A DNA stretch of 64,000 nucleotides from Kribbella kalugense (GTDB lineage Bacteria; Actinomycetota; Actinomycetes; Propionibacteriales; Kribbellaceae). Each line of letters starts with the position of its first letter. Within the stretch, counting starts at the first letter, position 1. Below the pieces are notes generated by a model. That model did not search any database and was not told the DNA's origin. It saw nothing but the letters and a program-made list of their open reading frames with translations. Positions 56,749 to 64,000 of this stretch are shown piece after piece. The DNA is taken from assembly GCF_004365875.1 (NCBI RefSeq), contig NZ_SODF01000002.1, positions 1,054,001 to 1,118,000 of the forward strand, given 5' to 3'. The position numbers and the translations under genes are program-made.

Positions 56749-58260
56749 TCAGGTTGCGGCTGATTGGAGGAGCTGACGCACAGCTGGGCGACCCTCCTCG
56801 TCGAGACGGATGACAAGATGTCGGTTCCACCGCTCGTCGGTACGGGGGTGGTCGGAGCGCCAGTGACACCCGCGGCTGTCCTCCCGGGTGATCGCTGCTG
56901 CGACGACCGTTCGCGCCACCGTCGCCAGTGGGCCGTCTCCCGCCGACTCGAGCTCGTCGAGGGCGGTCTGCAATCCGGCGCCGTCGCGGCGGATACCGGC
57001 GTGCTCAGTCAGGATCGCCCGGATCCTGTCCGGTTCGCGGTCCTCCCCCAAGGTCAGCCAACTGGGCTGCCCGTACGACGCCGCGGGCAGGTCGAGGGTC
57101 AGAGCCGTGGCGACGCGCCGCCCGAAGACCAGGCCTTCGAGCAGGCTGTTGGATGCCAGTCTGTTGGCTCCGTGGACGCCACCGCCCGCGGCCTCGCCGA
57201 CGGCGTAGAGACCCGGCACATCGGTTGCGCCGTCGCGGTTCGTCCGGATTCCGCCGCACAGGAAGTGTTCGGCCGGGGCTACCGGGATCGGCTCGCTCAG
57301 CATGTCGACGCCGATTCGCCGGCAGGACGCCAGGACGGTCGGGAACCGCCGGCGGATGGTGTCCTCCGGGATCGACCGGGCGTCCAGCCACACGTGCTCG
57401 CACCCGTCGCGGCGCATCGTCGACTCGATGGCCCGGGCAACGATGTCCCGCGGAGCGAGGTCGGCACGCGGGTGCACGTCGGTCATGATCCTGCGGCCGG
57501 CCACGTCACGGAGTACGGCGCCTTCACCGCGGACGGCCTCGGTGACCAAGGGGAGCTGCCCGGTGCTGTCGCCGGTGAAGAGTGCGGTCGGATGGAACTG
57601 TACGAACTCCATGTCGACCAGCGACGCCCCGGCCTGCAGCGCCAAGGCGATGCCGTCGCCGCGGACGGTCGACGGATTCGTGCTGGCCAGGTAGGCGTTG
57701 CCGATCCCGCCGGTGGCCAGCACGACGGCGCGAGCGTCGATCTGGCTGACGTCCGCGTCCTCCTCGACGAGTACGCCGGCGATCTGTCCGAAGCCCGACT
57801 TGATCAGGCCGACGGCCCGTCCTGTCACGGTCCGGACGCCGGCGAGCTGCACTGCCTGGTGGAGCGCGCGATGAACTTCGGCGCCGCTGGCATCGCCGCC
57901 GGCATGGACAACCCGGTGGCGATCGTGGCCACCTTCGAGGGTTCTCGACAGCGAACCGTCGCTGTCGCGGTCGAAACGAGCGCCCAGGGCGATCAGTTCG
58001 GCCAGGCGCTGTGGACCTTCCTCGACGAGTGCGCGGACAGTGCGCGGGTCGCAGAATCCTGCGCCGGCGATCTCGGTGTCGTGGGCGTGGTCGAGCGGGT
58101 CGTCGTCGCCGTACGCAGCGGCGATCCCGCCCTGTGCCCACGGCGTACTCCCGGAACCGGCACTGACAACGAGTACGTTCCGGGTCGCCGCCAGGCCCAG
58201 CGCGGCCGACAGACCGGCCGCACCGCTGCCGATGACGACGACATCGGCGGATCGTCTCAC
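56749..58260 (-). CDS. nadB: L-aspartate oxidase
   Basis: The 503-residue flavoenzyme oxidises L-aspartate to iminoaspartate, first step of de novo NAD synthesis. Seen: FAD motif IGSGAAGLSAA (10-20), STPWAQGGIAAA, EGGHDRHRVVHAGGD, FVQFHPTAL and the late GLYAVGEAAGGGVHGANRLASNSLLEG. GTG 58260 overlaps the nadA stop (GTGA). nadC does not follow; the next gene is DUF1330. Confidence 0.95.
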   Translation of the reverse strand: MRRSADVVVIGSGAAGLSAALGLAATRNVLVVSAGSGSTPWAQGGIAAAYGDDDPLDHAHDTEIAGAGFCDPRTVRALVEEGPQRLAELIALGARFDRDSDGSLSRTLEGGHDRHRVVHAGGDASGAEVHRALHQAVQLAGVRTVTGRAVGLIKSGFGQIAGVLVEEDADVSQIDARAVVLATGGIGNAYLASTNPSTVRGDGIALALQAGASLVDMEFVQFHPTALFTGDSTGQLPLVTEAVRGEGAVLRDVAGRRIMTDVHPRADLAPRDIVARAIESTMRRDGCEHVWLDARSIPEDTIRRRFPTVLASCRRIGVDMLSEPIPVAPAEHFLCGGIRTNRDGATDVPGLYAVGEAAGGGVHGANRLASNSLLEGLVFGRRVATALTLDLPAASYGQPSWLTLGEDREPDRIRAILTEHAGIRRDGAGLQTALDELESAGDGPLATVARTVVAAAITREDSRGCHWRSDHPRTDERWNRHLVIRLDEEGRPAVRQLLQSAAT

Positions 58261-59237
58261 CGAACACCACCGGGTTTGCCGATGGCAACCATCCGCTCAA
58301 CCGACTGCCGGGCACGCTCGGCCACGTCGGGTGGCACTTGGACCTCGTCGCGGCCCTCGCGGAGGCACCGCAGCAGCAGTTCGGGCGTGATCATCTTCAT
58401 GAAGCGGCACGAGGCCTTCGGGTTCACCGGCCGGAAAGTCGTCCGCTGGTTGACCTTGCGCAACTGATGGAGCATGCCGATCTCCGTCGCGACCAGCGCC
58501 GTCTTCGCCGTCATGTCGCGAGCGGCGCCGAGCATCCCGGAGGTGGAGAGAATCCGGGTCCGGTCCGCGGGCAGATCACCGACGCCGGCGAGCCAGATCG
58601 CCGAGGACGCGCAGCCGCACTCCGGATGCACCAGAACCTCCGCCGTCGGATCGGCCGCCACCTGAGCCCGCAGATCGGCGGCACTGATCCCGGCGTGGAC
58701 GTGGCATTCACCCATCCACACGTGGATGTTGTCGCGCCCCGTCTGCCGTCGGACGTGGTTGCCGAGGAACTGGTCGGGCAGGAACAGGATCGGCTGGTCC
58801 GCCGGGATCGACTCCACCACGTCCACAGCATTCGACGACGTGCAGCACACGTCGGCTTCCGCCTTGACCGCGGCGCTGGTGTTGACATAGGCAACCACCG
58901 CAGCCCCGGGATGCTCGGCCTTCCAGCTCCGCAGCTGATCGGCGTCGATCGTGTCGGCCAGCGAACACCCCGCCTGGGCCGTGGGGATCAGCACGGTCTT
59001 GTCCGGACTGAGGAGCTTCGCGGTCTCGGCCATGAAGTGCACGCCGCAGAAGACGATGGTCGATGCGTCGGTACTGGCGGCAAGCCGCGACAGTTCGAGC
59101 GAGTCGCCGACGTGATCGGCCACGTCCTGGATCGCGGGGTCCTGATAGTTGTGGGCGAGGACGACCGCGTCCCGCTCGCGGGCCAGGCGTCGCACCTCTC
59201 CCGACCAGGTCGTCGCAGTGCTCTGGGTAACGGACAT
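58257..59237 (-). CDS. nadA: Quinolinate synthase
   Basis: The 326-residue enzyme condenses iminoaspartate and dihydroxyacetone phosphate to quinolinate. Candidate [4Fe-4S] cysteines are in CTSSNAVD, HPECGCAS and SCRFMKMITPE. Other motifs: VVLAHNYQDPAIQDVAD, GVHFMAETAKLLSP, MGECHVHAG. First gene of nadA-nadB; ATG 59237 follows GGGAAGAGA. Divergent from nrtR across the NrtR-type box. Confidence 0.97.
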   Translation of the reverse strand: MSVTQSTATTWSGEVRRLARERDAVVLAHNYQDPAIQDVADHVGDSLELSRLAASTDASTIVFCGVHFMAETAKLLSPDKTVLIPTAQAGCSLADTIDADQLRSWKAEHPGAAVVAYVNTSAAVKAEADVCCTSSNAVDVVESIPADQPILFLPDQFLGNHVRRQTGRDNIHVWMGECHVHAGISAADLRAQVAADPTAEVLVHPECGCASSAIWLAGVGDLPADRTRILSTSGMLGAARDMTAKTALVATEIGMLHQLRKVNQRTTFRPVNPKASCRFMKMITPELLLRCLREGRDEVQVPPDVAERARQSVERMVAIGKPGGVR

Positions 59238-59259
59238 TGTCTGTTCTCTTCCCTCGGTG

Positions 59260-59282
59260 GTTTTCGCCTGTTAGGCGATAAC
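59260..59282. promoter_or_regulatory. NrtR-type operator between nadA and nrtR
   Basis: GTTTTCGCC-TGTTA-GGCGATAAC, a 23-bp imperfect palindrome (8 of 9 arm positions symmetric), lies 22 bp upstream of nadA and 24 bp upstream of nrtR. NrtR repressors are known to bind boxes of this form and release on ADP-ribose or related ligands. Confidence 0.75.
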
Positions 59283-59306
59283 TAGGGTGACGTTACCATC
59301 GGCGAC

Positions 59307-60011
59307 ATGCCCGTCGCCAAGAAAAGTGACCCGGTGAACATCCCCAGCTATCCGCACGAGGTGCTGGCCGTGGTGCTTTCCGTCCGTGACGGCAATCTGT
59401 GCGTCCTGCTGTGGCGGCGCGGGCAGAGCCCGTTCAGGTATCGCTGGGCGCTGCCCGGGGGTGGCGTGCAGCCCACGGAACGGCTCAGGGAGGCGATCAC
59501 CGGTCATCTCGCGGCGAAGGTCGATGTGCGTGATGTCGCCCATCTGGAGCAGTTGGCCACCCACAGTGCGATCGATCGAGATCCGCGGGCGCGGGTCCTC
59601 GCGACCGCGTACCTCGGGCTCGTTCCGTCCGACGTACAACCGAATCTGCCGGCCGACACGGCCTGGCACCGGGTGGACGAGTTGCCGCCTACGGCGTTCG
59701 ACCACCACTACTTCATCGACGCGGCCGTGGGGCGGCTCCGGGCGAAGCTCTCGTACACGAACATCGGGTTCGCTCTGGCTCCGGCTGAGTTCACCATTGC
59801 CGAGCTACGCGACCTGTTCAGTGCCGCCTTGGGCTATGAGCTCGGCGCGACCAATCTGACCCGAGTTCTGACCCGGCGACAGGTCATCGGCCCGACCGAG
59901 CGGACCGCCCGGCCCGGACAGTCCGGCGGGCGCCCCGCCGCGGTCTACAAGTTCGTGGCCCGCGAGTTGACGGTGACCGACCCGTTCGCCGTACTGCGCC
60001 CACCTCGATGA
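59307..60011 (+). CDS. nrtR: NrtR: Nudix-domain repressor of NAD biosynthesis
   Basis: The 234-residue protein has an N-terminal Nudix-like domain (VLAVVLSVRDGNLCVLLWRR, WALPGGGVQPTERL) in which the catalytic REUXEE core reads REAITGHLAA. It is thus probably a ligand sensor without hydrolase activity. A C-terminal winged helix follows (YELGATNLTRVLTRRQVIG). NrtR represses NAD genes; here it is divergent from nadA-nadB with the operator between. Confidence 0.92.
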   Translation: MPVAKKSDPVNIPSYPHEVLAVVLSVRDGNLCVLLWRRGQSPFRYRWALPGGGVQPTERLREAITGHLAAKVDVRDVAHLEQLATHSAIDRDPRARVLATAYLGLVPSDVQPNLPADTAWHRVDELPPTAFDHHYFIDAAVGRLRAKLSYTNIGFALAPAEFTIAELRDLFSAALGYELGATNLTRVLTRRQVIGPTERTARPGQSGGRPAAVYKFVARELTVTDPFAVLRPPR

Positions 60012-60031
60012 TCCGGCTCACGGGCTGTGAG

Positions 60032-60985
60032 TCAGAGGCCGAAGAGGGGGAACAGGGTGGCGCCGTGGAAGGCGACGATTCTGGTGATGCCGTTGGGGGT
60101 GATGGTCAGTACGTGTAGGGCGTGTGGCTGGTAGGTGCCGTCCTGGTCGCGCGCGTACACCGCGAAGGCCGGCTGGCCGTTGGCGGAGATGGCGACCAGT
60201 TTGGCCGGGCCGATTGTTCGGGTCTGTCTGGCCAGGAAGGCGACGATCGTGTCGCGGCCTTCGAACCAGGTGGCGATCGGCGGCATTTCCCATCGTGCGT
60301 CCTCGGTCAGTACCGCGACGAGCTGATCGACATCCGCGGTTTCGAAGGCCTTGGCGTACCGGTCGAGGAGTGCCCGCTGCTGTGGCTCGACAGGTTCGGT
60401 GAGGTTGTCTTCGCTGAGCGGGACCTGGGCTCGGGCTCGCTGCAGTGCGCTGTTGACGGCAGCAGTCGTCATCTCCAGCAGTTCCGCGACCTCTGCGGTC
60501 CGCCATTGCAGTACGTCGCGCAGGATCAGAACGGCTCGCTGTCGCGGGGGGAGCTGCTGGAGCGCTCCCACCAGGGCGAGCCGCATGGTCTGCCGTTCCA
60601 CCACGACGGTGGCCGGATCGATCGGTGCGGCGGCGAACAGGAAGTCGGGTATCGGCTGGAGCCACGGTATCTCCGGGGTTCGCTCGACCAGCCTGGCCTG
60701 CGGGTCCGACTCGGGGGCGCCGAGATCGGCGGGCAGCGGCCGGCGCCGGCCCCTTTCCAGGGCCTTGAAACACGCCCGTGCCGTGATCCGGTACAGCCAG
60801 GTACGCAGCGAAGATCTTCCCTCGAACCGGTCGTAGGCACGCCATGCGTCCAGAAAGACGTCCTGCACCACTTCTTCGGCTTCGTGGACGGAACCGAGCA
60901 TGCGGTAGCAGTAGGCGAGCAACTCTCGCCTGAACGGTTCGCTCAGCGTTCCGAAATCGCTGCCGGCTTCGGCCATGGTGTGCAT
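60032..60985 (-). CDS. ECF sigma factor with C-terminal SnoaL-like domain
   Basis: The 317-residue protein has sigma region 2 (RRELLAYCYRMLGSVHEAEEVVQDVFLDAWRAY, about 19-51), region 4 (LPPRQRAVLILRDVLQWRTAEVAELLEM, TAAVNSALQRARAQV, about 145-190) and a C-terminal SnoaL/NTF2-like domain (about 200-317). This three-part layout belongs to ECF groups regulated by the fused domain instead of a separate anti-sigma factor. ATG 60985 follows AGGAGAATC. It is last in an apparent operon with the uncharacterised gene upstream. Confidence 0.92.
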   Translation of the reverse strand: MHTMAEAGSDFGTLSEPFRRELLAYCYRMLGSVHEAEEVVQDVFLDAWRAYDRFEGRSSLRTWLYRITARACFKALERGRRRPLPADLGAPESDPQARLVERTPEIPWLQPIPDFLFAAAPIDPATVVVERQTMRLALVGALQQLPPRQRAVLILRDVLQWRTAEVAELLEMTTAAVNSALQRARAQVPLSEDNLTEPVEPQQRALLDRYAKAFETADVDQLVAVLTEDARWEMPPIATWFEGRDTIVAFLARQTRTIGPAKLVAISANGQPAFAVYARDQDGTYQPHALHVLTITPNGITRIVAFHGATLFPLFGL

Positions 60986-61007
60986 GATTCTCCTGTGCGG
61001 AGGGAAA

Positions 61008-61721
61008 TTACGCTCGAGTGGTAGTGATGTCGACCATGTCGATGTCGACCAGCACGAGCTGGTCGTCGCCCATGGCGGTGTAGGCCCGTCGAGTGGCCGG
61101 GATGATGATGCCGTCGACGTCGCGGTAGTCGGTGGCGTGCAGGTGTGACTCGGTGGCCGGGTCGACGATGTCGATGGCGAAGTCGTGGCGGCGCAGCAGC
61201 CCGTCCGGCCCGAAGCAGAACACCTGCTCGCGGGTGTGGGTCTTGACGTGGTCGGGGAAGGTGACCTGCAGCCGTCGCCAGGTCTCACCGTCGGACTCGA
61301 TGGGCGTGAGCTCTTCGCAAACGAACCCCGGCCAGGTGAACAGGAACGGCGTGTTCAAGTACGTCCACAGTGCTTCCCCGGTGAAGTACGCCAGGTGCAG
61401 GTCGTCCCACGGCGTTTGGAACTGGTGGCCGTCGAACGAGCGTTCCGGGTCGTCACGTACGTCGATCACCGTGCCGGCGGGCTGCTCGAGGACGACCCGA
61501 TCGGGCTGGAAGAGCGACCGTCTGTCTTGACCGACGAAGTCCATGGTCAGCCGTTCCCGGGTGGTGTCTACCTCGAAGTGGACGTCCTTCAGCGCGTCGG
61601 CCTTTCCCTTGAGCTGCCAGAAGGCTCCGGTGATGGTGGCGTCCACGCTGATCGCCCGGATCCGATTCCATCGGTCCATACCGCCGTGTGCGGTGACCGC
61701 ACTCGCGAGTAGATCTTTCAT
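61008..61721 (-). CDS. Uncharacterised protein, LolA-like beta-sheet candidate
   Basis: The 237-residue protein has alternating beta strands (ISVDATITGAFWQLKGKADALKD, LTMDFVGQDRRSLFQPDRVVLE, TWRRLQVTFPDH, QVFCFGPDGLLRRHDFAIDI, GIIIPATRRAY), reminiscent of LolA/LppX half-barrels, but it lacks a signal peptide. No enzyme motif. GAGAGGAGC precedes ATG 61721. 22 bp separate it from the ECF sigma gene, so they are probably linked functionally. Confidence 0.78.
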   Translation of the reverse strand: MKDLLASAVTAHGGMDRWNRIRAISVDATITGAFWQLKGKADALKDVHFEVDTTRERLTMDFVGQDRRSLFQPDRVVLEQPAGTVIDVRDDPERSFDGHQFQTPWDDLHLAYFTGEALWTYLNTPFLFTWPGFVCEELTPIESDGETWRRLQVTFPDHVKTHTREQVFCFGPDGLLRRHDFAIDIVDPATESHLHATDYRDVDGIIIPATRRAYTAMGDDQLVLVDIDMVDITTTRA

Positions 61722-61741
61722 TGCGATGCTCCTCTCATAGG

Positions 61742-61769
61742 GGCGCCCCGGCCTGGCGGCCGGGGCGCC
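61742..61769 (-). terminator. Strong hairpin between the SDR and uncharacterised genes
   Basis: Perfect 12-bp stem GGCGCCCCGGCC / GGCCGGGGCGCC with a 4-base loop, in the 52-bp gap. Could terminate or attenuate the SDR transcript before the downstream pair; no U-tract. Confidence 0.55.
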
Positions 61770-61773
61770 GTGG

Positions 61774-62565
61774 TCAGTCGACGATGAGTCCGCCGGTCAG
61801 GTTGGCGACGGTTCCGGTCATCGCGGAGGCCTGGTCGGAGGCGAGGAAGACCGCGACCGCCGTGAGTTCGGCCAGTGTCGTGGGGCGTTTGCGGTGGGTC
61901 ATCGCGGTGACAGCGGCGGTGAATTGGTCTTTCGGGATGCCCATCGCGTCGGCGTGCAGCCCGTACACGACGTCGATGACCGGTGTCTCGACCATGCCTG
62001 TGGTGCGCAGGCAGATCGAGCGGACGCCGTACTGCGCCCACTCCGCGGACGCCGCGCGGTTGAGGGCCTCCATTGCCGCCCAGCCGACGCTCATGCCGCC
62101 GACCAGCGGCAGGGCCACGCGCGCGGGTTCTGGTGTGTGCATCATGATGACGCCCGATCCGCGCGGGATCATGTGCCGCGCGGCGGACCTCCCGGTCACG
62201 AAGTGAGCCTGGGCGTACGTCGTGATCGGTCGGAGGAAGTTGTCGACCGGCAGGTCGGTGAACGGGATCCCCTGCAATCCCTGCGGTGAGATTCCGATCG
62301 CGTTGAACGACACGTCGATGCTGCCTGCGCCGGCGACGACGGCGTCGAGGTGTTCGGTGACGGATTTCTCGTCCGTGGCGTCGACCACAGCGGTCTCGAC
62401 GGCTCCGCCCGCGGCGGAGATTTCCTTGGCGACGGTGGTGACACTGTCGAGATTTCGCCCGGTCAGGAAGACCCGGGCGCCTTCGCGGGCGAACCCGCGG
62501 GCGACCGCACCGCCGACTGCTCCACCGCCGCCGTAGACGACGACGTTCTTGTTTTCCAGCAACAT
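61774..62565 (-). CDS. Short-chain dehydrogenase/reductase, atypical catalytic site
   Basis: The 263-residue Rossmann protein has VYGGGGAVGGAVARGFA (glycine-rich motif), NAIG (variant of NNAG) and the C-terminal GTVANLTGGLIVD. The catalytic region reads VGGMSVGWAAMEALNRA, without the classical Tyr-x-x-x-Lys, so oxidoreductase activity is doubtful. ATG 62565 is preferred; GTG 62589 adds eight residues and abuts a hairpin (CGGGCGCG / CGCGCCCG, 62591-62613). Confidence 0.85.
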   Translation of the reverse strand: MLLENKNVVVYGGGGAVGGAVARGFAREGARVFLTGRNLDSVTTVAKEISAAGGAVETAVVDATDEKSVTEHLDAVVAGAGSIDVSFNAIGISPQGLQGIPFTDLPVDNFLRPITTYAQAHFVTGRSAARHMIPRGSGVIMMHTPEPARVALPLVGGMSVGWAAMEALNRAASAEWAQYGVRSICLRTTGMVETPVIDVVYGLHADAMGIPKDQFTAAVTAMTHRKRPTTLAELTAVAVFLASDQASAMTGTVANLTGGLIVD

Positions 62566-62590
62566 TTCCTTCTCTTTCTCGTTGCTCACG

Positions 62591-62647
62591 CGGGCGCGTG
62601 AAGTCCGCGCCCGGGTCAGCTCGAATGCCTCCTACTCATACGGAGGC
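62591..62647. promoter_or_regulatory. Divergent region with two inverted repeats upstream of the SDR
   Basis: CGGGCGCG-TGAAGTC-CGCGCCCG (62591-62613) and GCCTCC-TACTCATAC-GGAGGC (62627-62647). Both are perfect. They lie in the 167-bp gap between the divergent SDR and M20 genes and could be leader hairpin and operator respectively. Confidence 0.4.
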
Positions 62648-62732
62648 GATCGCAGAGCGAAAGTCATCGGCGCAGACGGGTTGAGGTGGGTACGGTGGCG
62701 GGCGTTGGCGTGGACGGGACCGGAGGTTGGTT

Positions 62733-63920
62733 GTGGAGTTCTTGGGTGAGGGTGCTGGGATCGCTTCGGGGTTGGTGGAGCTCAGGCGGGTGTTGCATCG
62801 AGAGCCTGAAGTTGGGCTGGAGTTGCCACAGACGCAGCAAGTGGTGATGGATGCGCTGGCAGGGCTACCGCTGGAGATCAGCACCGGTCGTGAGGTGACG
62901 TCCGTGGTGGCGGTACTGCGGGGTGGCGCGCCGGGGCCGACCGTGTTGCTCCGGGGTGACATGGATGCGTTGCCGGTCGTCGAGGAGACGGGCCTGGAGT
63001 ACGCGGCGGAGAACGGGAACATGCATGCCTGCGGCCACGACCTGCACACCGCCGGCCTGGTCGGGGCGGCCCAGTTGCTGAGCGCTCATCGCGAGGAGCT
63101 GCGGGGGAACGTGATCTTCATGTTCCAGCCCGGTGAGGAAGGCCGCGGCGGAGCGGGATACATGCTGCGGGAAGGACTGCTGCAGGCGACGGGCGACAAG
63201 CCGATCGCCGCGTACGCCCTGCACGTCTGGGCGCAGGCGGTGAAGGGGCTGTTCCAGATGCGGCCGGGCACGATGATGGCGAGCTCGAACCAGTTGCACA
63301 TCACGGTGCGCGGGCGGGGTGGGCACGGGTCGATGCCGGATACGACGGTCGACCCGGTGCCGGTGGTGGCGGAGCTGGTGCTTGCGTTGCAGACCTACGC
63401 GACGCGACGGGTGAACGTATTCGATCCAGTAGTGATCACCGTGACGCAGCTCGAGGCGGGGGTCGCGATCAACGTCATCCCGAACACGGCTCGCCTCGGT
63501 GCGACAGTGCGGACGTTGTCGGATGCAACGCTCGACCAACTGACCCGCGAGCTGCCGGCCCTGGCGGAGCGGATCGCGGCCGCACACGGGTGCACGGTCG
63601 ACGCGCGGCTCAACCCGCAGTACCCGGTGACGACGAACGACGCCGGGCGTACGGCGGAGACGACGGCGGTCCTCAGTGCGCTGTTCGGCGCGGACCGGGT
63701 CGAGGCGCTGCCGAACCCGTTGATGGGGGCCGAGGACTTCTCGATGGTGCTCAAGGAGGTACCCGGGACGTTCGCGATGTTCGGTGCGCGACCGGACGAC
63801 GTCTCCGCGGAGGAGGCGCCGTCGAACCATTCGAGCATCGTGCGGTTCGACGACGCCGTCCTCGGCGACCAGGCGGCCGCGCTGGCGGAGCTCGCCGTAC
63901 AGCATCTGGTTCCGGCGTAG
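62733..63920 (+). CDS. M20 family amidohydrolase (hippurate hydrolase/N-acyl amino acid deacylase type)
   Basis: The 395-residue metallopeptidase has RRVLHREPEVGLELPQT, metal motif RGDMDALP, MHACGHDLHTAGLVGAA, FQPGEEGRGGAGYML, and GAEDFSMV near the C-terminus. It hydrolyses N-acylated amino acids or dipeptides using two metal ions. GTG 62733 is chosen because CGGAGG precedes it by 6 nt. Confidence 0.94.
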   Translation: MEFLGEGAGIASGLVELRRVLHREPEVGLELPQTQQVVMDALAGLPLEISTGREVTSVVAVLRGGAPGPTVLLRGDMDALPVVEETGLEYAAENGNMHACGHDLHTAGLVGAAQLLSAHREELRGNVIFMFQPGEEGRGGAGYMLREGLLQATGDKPIAAYALHVWAQAVKGLFQMRPGTMMASSNQLHITVRGRGGHGSMPDTTVDPVPVVAELVLALQTYATRRVNVFDPVVITVTQLEAGVAINVIPNTARLGATVRTLSDATLDQLTRELPALAERIAAAHGCTVDARLNPQYPVTTNDAGRTAETTAVLSALFGADRVEALPNPLMGAEDFSMVLKEVPGTFAMFGARPDDVSAEEAPSNHSSIVRFDDAVLGDQAAALAELAVQHLVPA

Positions 63921-63926
63921 GCAAAG

Positions 63927-63967
63927 CCTGTGGCTGGTCAGTCCGCCAGAGGCCGACCAGCCACAGG
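63927..63967. terminator. Terminator after the M20 amidohydrolase
   Basis: Perfect 13-bp stem CCTGTGGCTGGTC / GACCAGCCACAGG with a 15-base loop, 6 bp after the stop. Probably bidirectional, since a minus-strand gene may end just beyond. Confidence 0.8.
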
Positions 63968-63969
63968 GT

Positions 63970-64000
63970 TCAGGAGGGCGAGATGCCGAGGGTGTAAGCG
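63970..64000 (-). CDS. Possible C-terminus of a minus-strand gene (fragment)
   Basis: The minus strand reads AYTLGISPS then TGA at 63972-63970, immediately beyond the terminator hairpin. Nine residues are too few to identify. The convergent layout and hairpin make a real gene end plausible. Confidence 0.3.
   Translation of the reverse strand, partial: AYTLGISPS

Overview
The window is chromosomal DNA from a high-GC actinobacterium. Signs are the dense coding, frequent GTG and TTG starts, ATGA/GTGA stop-start overlaps, GGAGG ribosome sites, mycothiol-era families such as PadR-ino1, and a FemX-type bridge enzyme. The gene content and order (rpsF-ssb-rpsR-rplI, a conjugation-like cluster, then dnaB) fit Propionibacteriales, most probably Kribbella or a close relative. 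This is an inference from remembered synteny, not a search. I see no tRNA, rRNA, CRISPR array, insertion sequence, integrase or att site.

Layout. 1-8583: small accessory and housekeeping genes: a tandem-SRPBCC protein with its ArsR-type regulator, a UgpC/MsmK-type sugar ABC ATPase, a tyrosine phosphatase, a Rid protein, a berberine-bridge-like FAD oxidase with a WYL regulator, a MerR regulator with twin operators, a Tat-exported hydrolase, and an SRPBCC-VOC pair. 8580-12070: dnaB, interrupted by two inteins of different mechanistic class. Its upstream region carries a cluster of five near-consensus DnaA boxes. 12071-14172: a MATE transporter and a charged coiled-coil protein.

14175-26096: a type IV secretion-like locus. 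A minus-strand operon encodes a degenerate P-loop protein, a pilin-like two-TM protein, a VirB8-like protein, two TrbL/VirB6-like paralogues, an SCO6880-like protein, a VirB4-like ATPase, a VirD4-like coupling protein, DUF4913 and DUF2568. A divergent pair encodes a membrane beta-propeller protein and a small secreted protein with Trp-Pro repeats. No relaxase or integrase accompanies it. It lies between dnaB and the ribosomal/ssb operon, so it looks like a resident chromosomal system rather than an element. 26173-27910 is rplI-rpsR-ssb-rpsF, transcribed from the minus strand with a structured leader.

28107-42080: MFS pumps with an Lrp regulator, endonuclease IV, a Nudix hydrolase, an SDR-TetR pair, a femX-alr-like pair, a methyltransferase, a UDP-sulfoquinovose synthase, GtrA, a dual-domain glycosyltransferase and a sugar-nucleotide epimerase. 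42267-50037: an exported GH92 alpha-mannosidase, a PIG-V-like mannosyltransferase and a class A penicillin-binding protein. 50228-56379: an AtoE-type transporter, the padR-ino1 operon with a palindromic operator, GNAT and DUF72 genes, and a two-gene module with a zincin-like protein. 56407-60011: DUF1330, nadA-nadB and a divergent nrtR with an NrtR-type box between them. 60032-63920: an ECF sigma factor with a SnoaL-like tail, an uncharacterised partner, an SDR and an M20 amidohydrolase.
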